A stretch of DNA of 46,645 nt from Timburyella sp030842085 (lineage in GTDB: Bacteria > Bacillota > Clostridia > Oscillospirales > Acutalibacteraceae), in assembly GCA_030842085.1 (NCBI GenBank), contig JAUUSE010000010.1:1-46645 (forward strand), read 5' to 3'. The first letter of the stretch is position 1; each line of letters opens with the position of its first letter. Below are positions 8,642 to 17,067 of this stretch, in pieces. The notes beneath the pieces are model-generated. The model was not told the origin of the DNA. It worked only from the letters and a program-made list of their open reading frames with translations, and searched no databases. A program made the position numbers and the translations under genes.

Positions 8642-9011
8642 GTCTTTATAGAAGCAGAATTTTATGATAAAATAAAAAAGATTAAACGTAGCTTTTTACA
8701 GCAATAATAAGCGATTTGTTTTTGTGCTTAAGTCGCGATGCCATTGAGATAAATTAAAATAATCTTAAACTGTAAAAAGTTGTAGTCTAAGTTTCTTTGC
8801 GCAAGTAATGATGCATTATATGCGCTGCGTGCTGAAAACGCAGCATAATATATGAGAGAATTGCCGTTATAATTGCCGGAATGGTGTTTGCGCTCCGGCG
8901 CACGGTAGGAGAATTTTATCTGCTCATTGGTCGCGTTTTTGTCAACGCCTAATATTGGATTAATTAAGAAGCAGTGATTTAAGATAAAAATTGCTTAAAA
9001 AGGTGAACTAT
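8642..9011. other. Leader region of the DUF4430 surface-protein genes, with hairpins
   Basis: No gene is supported. Two stem-forming segments are visible: GCTGCGT/ACGCAGC around 8838-8860, and GCCGGA/TCCGGC around 8875-8900 followed by GCACGGTAGGAG. The second superficially recalls part of a cobalamin riboswitch core, but I cannot find a B12 box or the GCCACTG/CGCAACTG element, so no riboswitch is called. Confidence 0.4.
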
Positions 9012-10679
9012 ATGAAAGCTTTTAAAGCTGCTGCGGCGTCATTGATAGTCGCCGTAAGTCTGTTTACCAATTTAATAACAGTGATATCACAAGCCTATTC
9101 AGCAGTGTCCTTTACTGTTGCAGTATATTCTTATACTGAAAGTAGGTATATACTTGAGCTGACAGAGCTGACTTATGATGAGCAAGTGAGTCCAATAAAT
9201 GTGCTTTCACAGCTTGACGGCGCCGAGGCAGAAATAAGCGGCGGCTATGTAAAATCGGCGTTTGGATTAAAAGAAAGAGCATACGGCGCTGAGAGCGGCT
9301 GGGTATACATGATAAACGGCATGGCGCCGCCAATATCAGCCGCACAGTATAAATTGAGGTCCGGCGACAGACTTGACTGGATATATCTTACATCAAATGA
9401 GCAGTATGGTGTTTATCCGCCCGGCTCCTCCTCGCCGTCGGATGCTTCAAGCGGCGGCAATAGTACAGCCGTCGGCAGTATATCCTCCCAGCCCTATACG
9501 AGCAGTACGACTCTTTCTGAGCCGTCGGCCTCGTCGGCATATACTCAGTCGGGCGGCAGTACATCGTATGAGCCATCACACTCAAGCAGTCATACGCCGT
9601 CTTATCTTTCTCAGATAGACACACCGAGTGCGTCTTCAAACAGCGGCGGGAGCAATATTGAGCCGGAAACTTCTTCTGAGAAAGTCACATCTAAGGAAGA
9701 GGCTGTGTCAGAGCAGCAATCGCCGGAGTACGGTGAAAAGATTTATGATGAAAGAATAGAAGCTGCTGTAAATAAATCCATAAAATTTTTAAATAATAAT
9801 CCCGGCGCATGGAGCGCGCTCGCCCTTTTGAGCGCCGGAGCAGATATAAGCGGCAGTGTAAAAGAGCTTGCTGAGGATGAGTATAATTCTGCAAAGGCTT
9901 CAGATAACATTACAAGCAAAATCAGCGCTTTGCTGAACTGCGCCGCGAGCGGCAGTGGCGGAGATTATAAGCCGCTGGCAGAAGAGATACTAAACAGCGA
10001 AAAAATATATGAAACGGGAGTAAACGGTCCCATCTTTGCACTCATATTGCTGTGCGAAACGGGTGTTGAGGACGTCCGCTGGAGCAAGGACGCCCTTGCG
10101 GATTTGATTATAGAATATCAGCATGAAAACGGCGGATTTTCGCTTGCAAAGGACATAGAGCCGGATGCGGATATTACCGCTATGGCAGTTACGGCGCTTT
10201 CGACAGCCGGATTAGAGGAAAAAGCGGCGTCAATGGGAATTGAGTACCTGGCTTCGATACAAAATGATGACGGCAGCATGTCAAGCATGGGTATAAGCAA
10301 CTGCGAATCCACCGCACAGACGTTAATCGCCCTAATAAGCAGCGGCAGAGACGTATATGACGAAAGCTTTATAAAAAACGGCAATTCACTTGTAGACGCA
10401 CTGCTTCAGTTCGAATGCGCCGACGGATTTACTCATATAAAAAGCAGCGAGGCGGATATTATGGCGACGGAGCAGGCGTTAATGGCGCTGTCGGCCGTAA
10501 AAAGCGGAAAGGCTCCATACAGCGGCATATTTGACAATGCCTCATCTCAAGATGACAGCGGTATGGCAGATATTGCGGCTGCATCAGCTATTATTGCAAT
10601 AATGCTGGCGGTACTTGCGGCGGCGGGAGTAATATGCTATAAAAAATCTGCAAAGGAAAATAAAGCAGATAAATCCTAA
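9012..10679 (+). CDS. Membrane-anchored surface protein: DUF4430 plus alpha/alpha-toroid repeats
   Basis: The 555-aa protein has an N-terminal signal peptide (to about residue 30). A DUF4430 domain follows, with the SGWVYMINGM and LRSGDRLDWIY motifs. Next comes a Ser/Gly/Thr-rich linker of about 110 residues. A helical region resembles prenyltransferase/squalene-cyclase repeats (QHENGGFSL, DADITAMAVTALS, QNDDGSMSS, ESTAQTLIALI, ATEQALMAL). A transmembrane helix and a Lys-rich tail end the protein. I chose ATG 9012 because AAAAAGGTG lies 8 bases upstream; an in-frame TTG at 8991 has no site. Vertebrate transcobalamin and intrinsic factor combine an alpha6/alpha6 barrel with a DUF4430-like domain in the opposite order, so corrinoid binding outside the cell is a plausible inference. 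A DUF4430 lipoprotein gene follows. Confidence 0.8.
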   Translation: MKAFKAAAASLIVAVSLFTNLITVISQAYSAVSFTVAVYSYTESRYILELTELTYDEQVSPINVLSQLDGAEAEISGGYVKSAFGLKERAYGAESGWVYMINGMAPPISAAQYKLRSGDRLDWIYLTSNEQYGVYPPGSSSPSDASSGGNSTAVGSISSQPYTSSTTLSEPSASSAYTQSGGSTSYEPSHSSSHTPSYLSQIDTPSASSNSGGSNIEPETSSEKVTSKEEAVSEQQSPEYGEKIYDERIEAAVNKSIKFLNNNPGAWSALALLSAGADISGSVKELAEDEYNSAKASDNITSKISALLNCAASGSGGDYKPLAEEILNSEKIYETGVNGPIFALILLCETGVEDVRWSKDALADLIIEYQHENGGFSLAKDIEPDADITAMAVTALSTAGLEEKAASMGIEYLASIQNDDGSMSSMGISNCESTAQTLIALISSGRDVYDESFIKNGNSLVDALLQFECADGFTHIKSSEADIMATEQALMALSAVKSGKAPYSGIFDNASSQDDSGMADIAAASAIIAIMLAVLAAAGVICYKKSAKENKADKS

Positions 10680-10725
10680 CTTTCGGCGTGCACCTATGCT
10701 GAATAAAATTTTTTAGGAGAGGGAA

Positions 10726-11175
10726 ATGAAGACGGCAAAAAGCAGATTTACAGTCGGTATATTTTTAATAATAGCGTTAATTACAATGTGCGCCTGCTCG
10801 CAGAGTATAAACGCCGTTTCACCGGGAGCTGGAATTGGAAAGGCATCGGTGCAGGTAATAGGTCCGGACGGCGAGATAATCTGCGAGGGCGAGGCGGGAA
10901 TAAACAGCGGCAGTACAGTCTTTGACGCCACAGCATATGTTCTGCGCCAGGCCAAAATAACGTTTGATTACACAGGTATTGGCCAGTCTGTATATATATC
11001 CGGAATAAATGGAATATATGAGTTTGACTACGGCGCCATGAGCGGATGGCTTTATTTTGTAAACGACGATACATCGCAGTCAAGCGTAAGCTGCGGAGCG
11101 TATGAGCTAAAGGACGGCGACAGCATACGTTGGATATATACAAAAGACGGCGGCGCGGACACCGGCATGCTGTAA
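10726..11175 (+). CDS. DUF4430-domain lipoprotein
   Basis: This 149-aa exported protein has a hydrophobic signal ending in MCAC, where C22 or C24 could be lipidated; neither is a perfect lipobox. The rest is one DUF4430 domain with GSTVFDATAYVL, SGWLYFVNDD, YELKDGDSIRWIYT. It lies 46 bp after the larger DUF4430 surface protein and has a GGAGAGGG Shine-Dalgarno sequence, so the two are probably co-transcribed. DUF4430 is the fold of the C-terminal domain of transcobalamin-type B12 carriers, which makes a ligand-binding partner role possible. No transporter genes are adjacent. Confidence 0.8.
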   Translation: MKTAKSRFTVGIFLIIALITMCACSQSINAVSPGAGIGKASVQVIGPDGEIICEGEAGINSGSTVFDATAYVLRQAKITFDYTGIGQSVYISGINGIYEFDYGAMSGWLYFVNDDTSQSSVSCGAYELKDGDSIRWIYTKDGGADTGML

Positions 11176-11384
11176 GTGAGACGCCGTACCTTTAAATCTG
11201 CTGAGTCCATTTGTAGAATTTGCCGGCTTTAATTTGTCTGAGATTTATGCAGAGTATTAACAGCAGCGCAGACCTTACTGTCGTGGAAATTTTACTTTTA
11301 GCTGAAGTGATTTAAAGCACGGTCTTGAGCAATGAATAAGAGTATATGCAATATAAGAGGAAATCTAATTAATAGGAGAAATAG

Positions 11385-12626
11385 ATGAAAGGCAGAGTAA
11401 TAGTTATAGGCGGCGGCGCTGCAGGCCTTATGGCCGCCGGCTGTGCAGCGCGGCGAGGACTGGATGTTATAATATATGATAAAAATGCGCGTCCCGGCCG
11501 AAAGCTTATGATAACCGGCAAGGGCAGGTGCAATCTTACCAATAACTGCGATAGGCAGACACTGATAGCAAATATAGTACACGGCGGGAAATTTTTATAT
11601 TCTGCCTTTTCTGCTTTTGATACCTCCGACACGATGGCCTTTTTTGAAAGGCTGGGCGTGCCTCTTAAAACCGAGCGCGGCCGGCGGGTGTTTCCGCAGT
11701 CGGACAAGGCTATGGACATTGTAGATGCACTTAAAAGATTTGCGGATAAATCAGGTGCGACGTATAAAAAGGGTGAAATATCAGATATAATAATAGAAGA
11801 CGGAACTGTAAAAGGGGTAATTACGCCGGCGGGAGAAAAAATATATTCTGACGCTGTAATAGTGTGCACAGGCGGCCTCTCTTATCCCGGCACCGGCTCA
11901 ACGGGCGACGGCTATAAATTTGCGCGCGCAGCGGGACACAGTGTAACCGAGCTTACACCGTCACTTGTCCCGCTTGTTGCTATAGAAGGCTGGTGCAGAA
12001 AGCTGCAGGGGCTGACGCTTAAAAATGTCGCCGTAAAGCTTATCAAGCGCGGCGCAAAAAAAGCGATATTTACCGACTTTGGCGAGATGCTTTTCACGCA
12101 TTACGGGATATCCGGTCCGCTCGTATTAAGCGCCAGCGCGCATATAGATGATATGAAATCAGGTATATATGAATTTCATATAGATTTAAAACCGGCACTT
12201 GATAATAAAAAATTGTATGATAGAATAAACAGGGATTTAGTCAAATATTCTGCTAAAAATATAGAAAACGCACTGACAGATTTAATGCCTCACCGGATGA
12301 TACCGGTAGTGATAGGCCTTGCAGGAATACCGGCGGAGATAAATGCCTCTGAAATGACGCGTGAGTATCGTATGGCGTTGACTAATACGCTAAAGGATAT
12401 GACAATAACTGTTAAGGACTATTTAGGCTATGATGAAGCCGTTATTACCCGCGGCGGGGTAAATTTAAAAGAGATTGATCCAAAAACAATGCAGTCGCGC
12501 AAGGTTCGCGGGCTGGCCTTTGCCGGCGAGGTGTTGGATACAGACGCATATACCGGCGGATATAATTTGCAAATAGCTTTTTCCACAGGCTATACTGCTG
12601 GAGAAAATATTTTATCGGATGAGTGA
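11385..12626 (+). CDS. BaiN/HI0933-family NAD(P)/FAD-dependent oxidoreductase
   Basis: The 413-aa protein starts with an FAD-binding Rossmann motif (VIVIGGGAAGLMAAG, residues 5-19), then RPGRKLMITGKGRCNLTN, typical of the HI0933/BaiN family. A second nucleotide-contact strand (VIVCTGGLSYPGTGSTGDGY) and the C-terminal LAFAGEVLDTDAYTGGYNLQIAFSTG close the FAD site. The substrate is unknown: BaiN was linked to bile-acid dehydroxylation, but most family members are uncharacterised housekeeping proteins. AGGAGAAATAG gives a good Shine-Dalgarno sequence for ATG 11385. In many Clostridia a member of this family sits upstream of cmk, as here. Confidence 0.9.
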   Translation: MKGRVIVIGGGAAGLMAAGCAARRGLDVIIYDKNARPGRKLMITGKGRCNLTNNCDRQTLIANIVHGGKFLYSAFSAFDTSDTMAFFERLGVPLKTERGRRVFPQSDKAMDIVDALKRFADKSGATYKKGEISDIIIEDGTVKGVITPAGEKIYSDAVIVCTGGLSYPGTGSTGDGYKFARAAGHSVTELTPSLVPLVAIEGWCRKLQGLTLKNVAVKLIKRGAKKAIFTDFGEMLFTHYGISGPLVLSASAHIDDMKSGIYEFHIDLKPALDNKKLYDRINRDLVKYSAKNIENALTDLMPHRMIPVVIGLAGIPAEINASEMTREYRMALTNTLKDMTITVKDYLGYDEAVITRGGVNLKEIDPKTMQSRKVRGLAFAGEVLDTDAYTGGYNLQIAFSTGYTAGENILSDE

Positions 12627-12654
12627 TGCTGCCAGTCTGCGTAAAAATCAATTG

Positions 12655-12670
12655 TTAACGCCGGCGTTAA
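12655..12670. repeat. Perfect 16-bp palindrome
   Basis: TTAACGCCGGCGTTAA reads the same on both strands, with weaker flanking AATTG/CAATT symmetry. It lies 29 bases after the flavoprotein stop codon and about 84 bases before cmk. It has no T run, so it is not a good terminator; a dimeric protein site or a cruciform-prone sequence are possibilities. Confidence 0.5.
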
Positions 12671-12753
12671 ATTGAGTGCTGATGGTCGGTGCAGCGAGTA
12701 CCGCTGTATCACGGCATATTATAAAATTATATAAAACAAAGGATTGACGTAGA

Positions 12754-13425
12754 ATGATAAATATAGCGATAGACGGCCCTTCGGGCGCCGGAAAAAGTAC
12801 GATATCAAAGCTTGCGGCGGAAAGGTTCGGGTATATATATGTTGATACCGGGGCATTGTACCGCGCAGTTGGGCTTTATGCCGTGCGCTGCGGAATTGAC
12901 CCGCAAAATGCAGAGCAGTCAGAGGCTATATTAAAAGACATGTCTATAGAAATGATGTATGTAAAAGGACATCAGCGCGTATATTTAAACGGCGAAGATG
13001 TAACGGACGACCTTCGCACTCCGCAGATATCAAAGGCGGCGTCGGATATATCGGCGCACCCAGCGGTGAGGAGGTTTTTGCTCGACACACAGCGAAAGCT
13101 TGCGGCAGAAAATAATGTTATTATGGACGGCCGCGATATCGGCACCACAATTTTGCCGGACGCGCAGATAAAAATATTCCTCACAGCATCTGCCGAAGAC
13201 CGCGCACGTCGCAGGTATGACGAGCTTATAGCCAAGGGCGAGGATGTTACGTATGAGGGCGTGCTGGCCGATTTAAAACAGCGTGATTATAACGACTCTC
13301 ACCGTGCGGCGTCTCCGCTGAAGGCCGCTGACGATGCTATATTGATAGATACTACGGGAAATACACTGGAAAAGTCCGTAGAAATTATCGTTAATACTAT
13401 AAAAAGCAGGATAGAATGCATTTAG
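12754..13425 (+). CDS. cmk: Cytidylate kinase
   Basis: Cmk phosphorylates CMP and dCMP with ATP in the cytoplasm. The protein is 223 aa, normal for the family. The P-loop IAIDGPSGAGKST is at residues 4-16, followed by YVDTGALYRA, MDGRDIGTTILPDA and the LID-region arginines in ASAEDRARRRYDE, ending with the SPLKAADDAILIDT motif. It lies upstream of plsC and ispH-rpsA, a gene order common in Clostridia, but a 624-bp spacer separates it from plsC here. The Shine-Dalgarno AAAGGA is rather far (11 bases) from ATG 12754. Confidence 0.96.
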   Translation: MINIAIDGPSGAGKSTISKLAAERFGYIYVDTGALYRAVGLYAVRCGIDPQNAEQSEAILKDMSIEMMYVKGHQRVYLNGEDVTDDLRTPQISKAASDISAHPAVRRFLLDTQRKLAAENNVIMDGRDIGTTILPDAQIKIFLTASAEDRARRRYDELIAKGEDVTYEGVLADLKQRDYNDSHRAASPLKAADDAILIDTTGNTLEKSVEIIVNTIKSRIECI

Positions 13426-14049
13426 CCTTTGCCTGTATAGCGCAGTCTCGCTGCTGGCCGACGTCACGGCGGCAGATGTGCTATATTATTGTTTAGTCGT
13501 ATGGCTGCGTTGGACTTAATTTAAATGTACGTTGCTGTCTGAGTCGACAAATTGTAAGCAGCTATGCCAGCACCATAATGCGATGCTCAGACGGCTGATG
13601 ATTAGATATAGCTTTTTCAGGAAATATAGACTGTGCTTTTTGGCATTTCATAAAAAAGCGCAAACAGCGGATATTATTTTATCCGCTTTGACAGCCTTTA
13701 TCATTTAAATTGTACTTGACCTTATAATAAGCGTTATTGTCGCGTCGGCATATGAAACCTCAGCCCCGTCATTTATCTTTCGATATCCAACCGCGGCATA
13801 CAGCCATATAACAAAAAGATTTTAAATTAGTTTTATTGCCGCCGCTGCTCTATAAATCAAAGATGATTATTAGTGAATAGTCATCGACGCGGCGACTGCT
13901 TAAACATCACTGCGAAAGCCAATATATAGATATAAAACTTTATATATTTAGCCGACAAGAAATATAGCTATTTCACGCGGAATTTTCCTGCAGAGGCAGA
14001 AAAACGCAGCGTTAAATTTCAAATAAACAGAAACAGGGAGACTATAGTT
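13426..14049. other. Long spacer between cmk and plsC with two stem-loops
   Basis: No gene is convincing in these 624 bp. The sequence holds a long-range stem GCTGTCTGAG (13534-13543) with CTCAGACGGC (13586-13595), ten pairs including one G-U, enclosing 42 bases. A second hairpin, AGCGGATA/TATCCGCT, is at 13666-13687. A minus-strand open stretch from about 13803 down to the stop at 13705 reads like protein but has no start codon. Confidence 0.5.
13534..13595. other. Possible structured RNA or cruciform element
   Basis: The ten-base arms GCTGTCTGAG and CTCAGACGGC can pair across a 42-base loop. There is no T run after it and no known RNA family that I recognise. It lies in an unusually long spacer inside a normally compact gene cluster. 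Confidence 0.35.
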
Positions 14050-14664
14050 ATGTTTGATAGAATTCTTTTAACAATAGCAAAGCCAATCGCCCGCATAATT
14101 TTCCCACTTAGAGTGATAGGAAAAGAGAACATACCAAGAAATGGCGGTTTTATAATATGCGGAAATCACACTGCACTGCTTGACCCTGTATTTTTGCTGC
14201 TTACCTGTCCGCGCAGGATATATTTTATGGCAAAAGAAGAGCTCATGAAAAAAGGAATAGCAAAATGGTTCTTTAAAAAATTCCATGTATTTACTATAAA
14301 GCGCGGCGCCGGTGACATCGAGAGCGTAAACTATGCCATAGATTTAGTTGAAAAAGGAGAAATACTCGGCATTTTTCCGGAGGGCAAGCGCTCAAAGGAT
14401 TACACACCGCAGAATGCAAAGGCCGGCATAGCGCTTATAGCGCACACTGCAAAGGCAGACATTCTTCCTGTTGGAATATATGCGAAGGGAAGAATAAAGC
14501 CGTTTAAGCTTACGACGGTAAGATACGGCAAATTGATAAAATACGATGAGCTTGGCATGAGCGAAGCAGGAGGACGAAGCGAATACAAGGCGGCGTCGGT
14601 TAAAATTATGGATGAGATAAAGCATTTGTGGGGTATGGGACATGAAAAGAATACTGCTAGCTGA
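14050..14664 (+). CDS. plsC: 1-acyl-sn-glycerol-3-phosphate acyltransferase
   Basis: PlsC transfers an acyl group to lysophosphatidic acid to make phosphatidic acid at the inner face of the membrane. The 204-aa protein shows the family catalytic HX4D motif (NHTALLD, H40 and D45), a basic KEELMKKG segment, and the glycerol-phosphate-binding FPEGKRS (residues 110-116), with a hydrophobic N terminus for membrane association. CAGGGAG upstream sets ATG 14050. Its last 23 bases overlap the start of ispH-rpsA, so translation is probably coupled. Confidence 0.93.
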   Translation: MFDRILLTIAKPIARIIFPLRVIGKENIPRNGGFIICGNHTALLDPVFLLLTCPRRIYFMAKEELMKKGIAKWFFKKFHVFTIKRGAGDIESVNYAIDLVEKGEILGIFPEGKRSKDYTPQNAKAGIALIAHTAKADILPVGIYAKGRIKPFKLTTVRYGKLIKYDELGMSEAGGRSEYKAASVKIMDEIKHLWGMGHEKNTAS

Positions 14665-16744
14665 GACGGCAGGTTTCTGCTTTGGCGTCGACCGCGCCGT
14701 TAAAATGGTTGAGCAGCTTCTTGAAAGCAGCGAGAGAGTATATACGCTGGGACCTATTATACACAATCCACAGCTTGTAAAAGAGCTTGAGCAAAAGGGC
14801 GCGACAATAGCTGCGTCGGTAAACGACGTACCCAAGGGCGGTACGCTGGTGATAAGCTCGCACGGCGCGCCGGCGTCGGTATATACTGAAGCCCAAAAAA
14901 GGGGAATAAAGGTTGTTGACGCGACCTGTCCATATGTGGGAAAAATACATAAAATTGTCAGCAGAGCATGGGACGACGGCAGGCTTCTGCTTGTCGCCGG
15001 CGATGCGAGCCATACTGAGATACGCGGGATTGTAGGGCATTATCCGGGCGAGAGCAAGGTCTTTAAAGATGAGAATGAGCTTGAAAAACTGCTGTCATCG
15101 GGAGAAATTGACGTAAATTGTCCCATTACGGCAATATCTCAGACAACATTTAATCAAAAAATATGGGATGAGTGCAAGAAAAAATTAAAAAAAGTGTGTA
15201 CAAATCTGATAGTTTTTGATACAATATGTAAAGCGACTGCTGAACGTCAGACAGAAGCTGCCGACATAGCGAAGGAAGCGGATGTGATGATAGTAGTCGG
15301 GGGACGTCAAAGCTCCAATACGGCAAAGCTTAAGGATGTAAGCGAAAGATATGCGCCTACATATCTTATAGAAACCGCAGCGGAGCTGCCGATGGATGTA
15401 TTGGCAGGCGTCGGGTGCGTAGGAGTCACGGCAGGTGCTTCCACGCCCGCCCATATAATAAAGGAGGTTCTAGACACGATGTCGGAAGAGAAAGTAAACA
15501 CAATGAAGGAAACTGATGAGGAGGTAAAGGCTACGCCGGTGGAAGAGACTGCGGCTGCTGAACAGCAGGCAGCGCCTCAGAAGTCCTTTGACGATATGAC
15601 TTTTGAAGAAGCGCTGGAAGCTTCTTTAAATAGCCTTAATTCCGACCAGAAGGTACGGGGTGTGGTTATGTCGATAAACCCCACCGAGGTACAGGTAGAT
15701 ATAGGACGCAAGCATGCAGGCATAATTCCGGTAAGCGAACTTTCAAATGATTCGAGCGTTAAGCCAGAAGACATAGTGAAGGTTGGCGACGAGCTGGATT
15801 TAGTAGTTATAAAGACAAATGATGCAGAAGGCATAGTAACTCTTTCACGCCGCCGTTATGAAGCTATGGCCGGCTGGGACAACATACTTAAGGCCAAGGA
15901 AAGCGGCGAGCCGGTAGACGGAGTAGTAAAGAGCGTTGTAAAGGGCGGCGTTCAGGCTCTGGCCAACGGCGTGAGAATATTTATTCCTGCTTCGCACGCA
16001 TCTCTTTCAAGGGGCGACGCACTTGAGCCGCTGGTAGGCAAGCAGGTTAAAATCGAGATTATTGAAATTAACCGCGGCCGCAGGGCAGTCGGTTCGATAC
16101 GCAAATTCTTAAAGGCTCAGCGCAAGGAGAGAGAGGACGAGTTCTGGAACAATCTTGCCATAGGCCAGACATATGAGGGAACTGTTAAATCAATGACGTC
16201 ATACGGTGCATTTGTTGATTTGGGCCCGGTAGACGGCATGATACATATATCAGAGCTTTCATGGTCGCGTATAAAGACTCCGGAGGATGTTCTTAAGATA
16301 GGCGACAAGGTCACGGTATATATAAAGGATATCGACACTGAAAAGCGCAAGATATCACTTGGCTATAAAAAGGAAGAGGATAATCCTTGGAATATACTTA
16401 AGAACGGTTACAGCGTTGGACAGGTAGTACCTGTAAAGGTAGTCAACATCAAGCCGTACGGCGCTTTTGTCAATGTTATAAACGGCATTGACGGACTTAT
16501 ACACATATCTCAGATAGCCGACCACCGTATTGAAAATCCGGCAAGCGAGCTTCAGATAGGGCAGGAGCTTGAGGCCAAGATAACCGAGATCGACTTTGAA
16601 AACAAGCGTGTAAGCCTTTCAATAAGGGCGCTGCTTGAGGATAAGAAAGCCGAAGAGGAAAAAGAAATTGTAGAAGAGTACAATAAGTCGGTGGCTGAAA
16701 ATGAAGCGGCGTCTGACAGTGATGACGCTGAGGCTCAGGACTAA
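14642..16744 (+). CDS. ispH: IspH (HMBPP reductase) fused to ribosomal protein S1
   Basis: Residues 1-280 are 4-hydroxy-3-methylbut-2-enyl diphosphate reductase, the last step of the MEP isoprenoid pathway. The three 4Fe-4S cysteines C13, C96 and C196 are present, with substrate-site H41, H74, H124 and E126. An acidic linker (about 281-335) leads to four S1 RNA-binding repeats at about 336-404, 423-488, 508-575 and 594-662; the third and fourth are the most canonical (YGAFVDLGPVDGMIHISELS and YGAFVNVINGIDGLIHISQI). An acidic tail ends the 700-aa protein. The fusion is known in Clostridia and is not an assembly artefact, since the frame is continuous. ATG 14642 lies inside the end of plsC. The S1 half could act in translation or as a separate RNA-binding function. 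Confidence 0.95.
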   Translation: MKRILLAETAGFCFGVDRAVKMVEQLLESSERVYTLGPIIHNPQLVKELEQKGATIAASVNDVPKGGTLVISSHGAPASVYTEAQKRGIKVVDATCPYVGKIHKIVSRAWDDGRLLLVAGDASHTEIRGIVGHYPGESKVFKDENELEKLLSSGEIDVNCPITAISQTTFNQKIWDECKKKLKKVCTNLIVFDTICKATAERQTEAADIAKEADVMIVVGGRQSSNTAKLKDVSERYAPTYLIETAAELPMDVLAGVGCVGVTAGASTPAHIIKEVLDTMSEEKVNTMKETDEEVKATPVEETAAAEQQAAPQKSFDDMTFEEALEASLNSLNSDQKVRGVVMSINPTEVQVDIGRKHAGIIPVSELSNDSSVKPEDIVKVGDELDLVVIKTNDAEGIVTLSRRRYEAMAGWDNILKAKESGEPVDGVVKSVVKGGVQALANGVRIFIPASHASLSRGDALEPLVGKQVKIEIIEINRGRRAVGSIRKFLKAQRKEREDEFWNNLAIGQTYEGTVKSMTSYGAFVDLGPVDGMIHISELSWSRIKTPEDVLKIGDKVTVYIKDIDTEKRKISLGYKKEEDNPWNILKNGYSVGQVVPVKVVNIKPYGAFVNVINGIDGLIHISQIADHRIENPASELQIGQELEAKITEIDFENKRVSLSIRALLEDKKAEEEKEIVEEYNKSVAENEAASDSDDAEAQD

Positions 16745-16878
16745 GCTTTGACGGCAGATGACGCGGGCGCGGATGTACATTAGATGTAAGTATAGAATGA
16801 TGGCATTTTAAATCAGCGTCATATCATGAGTTTTGGCATGTGATTAATGAATATCACAGCAGTGCAGATGATTAACAG

Positions 16879-16907
16879 AAGCAGCTGGAGTAATCCGGCT
16901 GCTTTTA
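16879..16907 (+). terminator. Intrinsic terminator after ispH-rpsA
   Basis: The stem AGCAGCTGG/CCGGCTGCT (one T-G pair) with an AGTAAT loop is followed by TTTT. It sits between the ispH-rpsA stop codon and the rpsF promoter. Confidence 0.75.
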
Positions 16908-16916
16908 ATTTATTCC

Positions 16917-16945
16917 TTGACTGTGAGATAAAAAACTGTTATAAT
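16917..16945 (+). promoter_or_regulatory. Sigma-A promoter of rpsF-ssb-rpsR
   Basis: TTGACT (16917-16922), a 17-base spacer and TATAAT (16940-16945) form a near-consensus promoter directly after the upstream terminator. The leader to rpsF is about 115 nt. Confidence 0.85.
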
Positions 16946-16960
16946 ATTTTTCTGTAAAGA

Positions 16961-16990
16961 ACGGCTGTTTATACAAAACGGCTGTATTTA
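16961..16990 (+). repeat. Tandem ACGGCTGT repeat in the rpsF leader
   Basis: ACGGCTGTTTATA (16961-16973) and ACGGCTGTATTTA (16978-16990) are near-identical direct repeats 17 bases apart at the start of the predicted transcript. S6:S18 binding leaders are known for this operon in many bacteria, but I cannot fit this sequence to that motif with confidence. Confidence 0.45.
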
Positions 16991-17067
16991 TAGGAATATC
17001 AAGAGAAGATGTTTCTATCCTTGCTCATTAATATGAATGGGCCAAAGACCAAAAGGAGGTGCTGAAA

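Noticed and set aside
8870..8940. Cobalamin riboswitch before the DUF4430 genes
   Set aside because: Only a CCGGCGCACGGT-like fragment is similar; the B12 box and conserved core are absent by eye. Kept only as an open question.
13705..13803. Minus-strand open stretch reading LYAAVGYRKINDGAEVSYAD, ending at a stop at 13705
   Set aside because: Only about 33 codons, with an in-frame stop just upstream and no start codon or ribosome-binding site. It could be a gene remnant, but there is no support beyond protein-like appearance.
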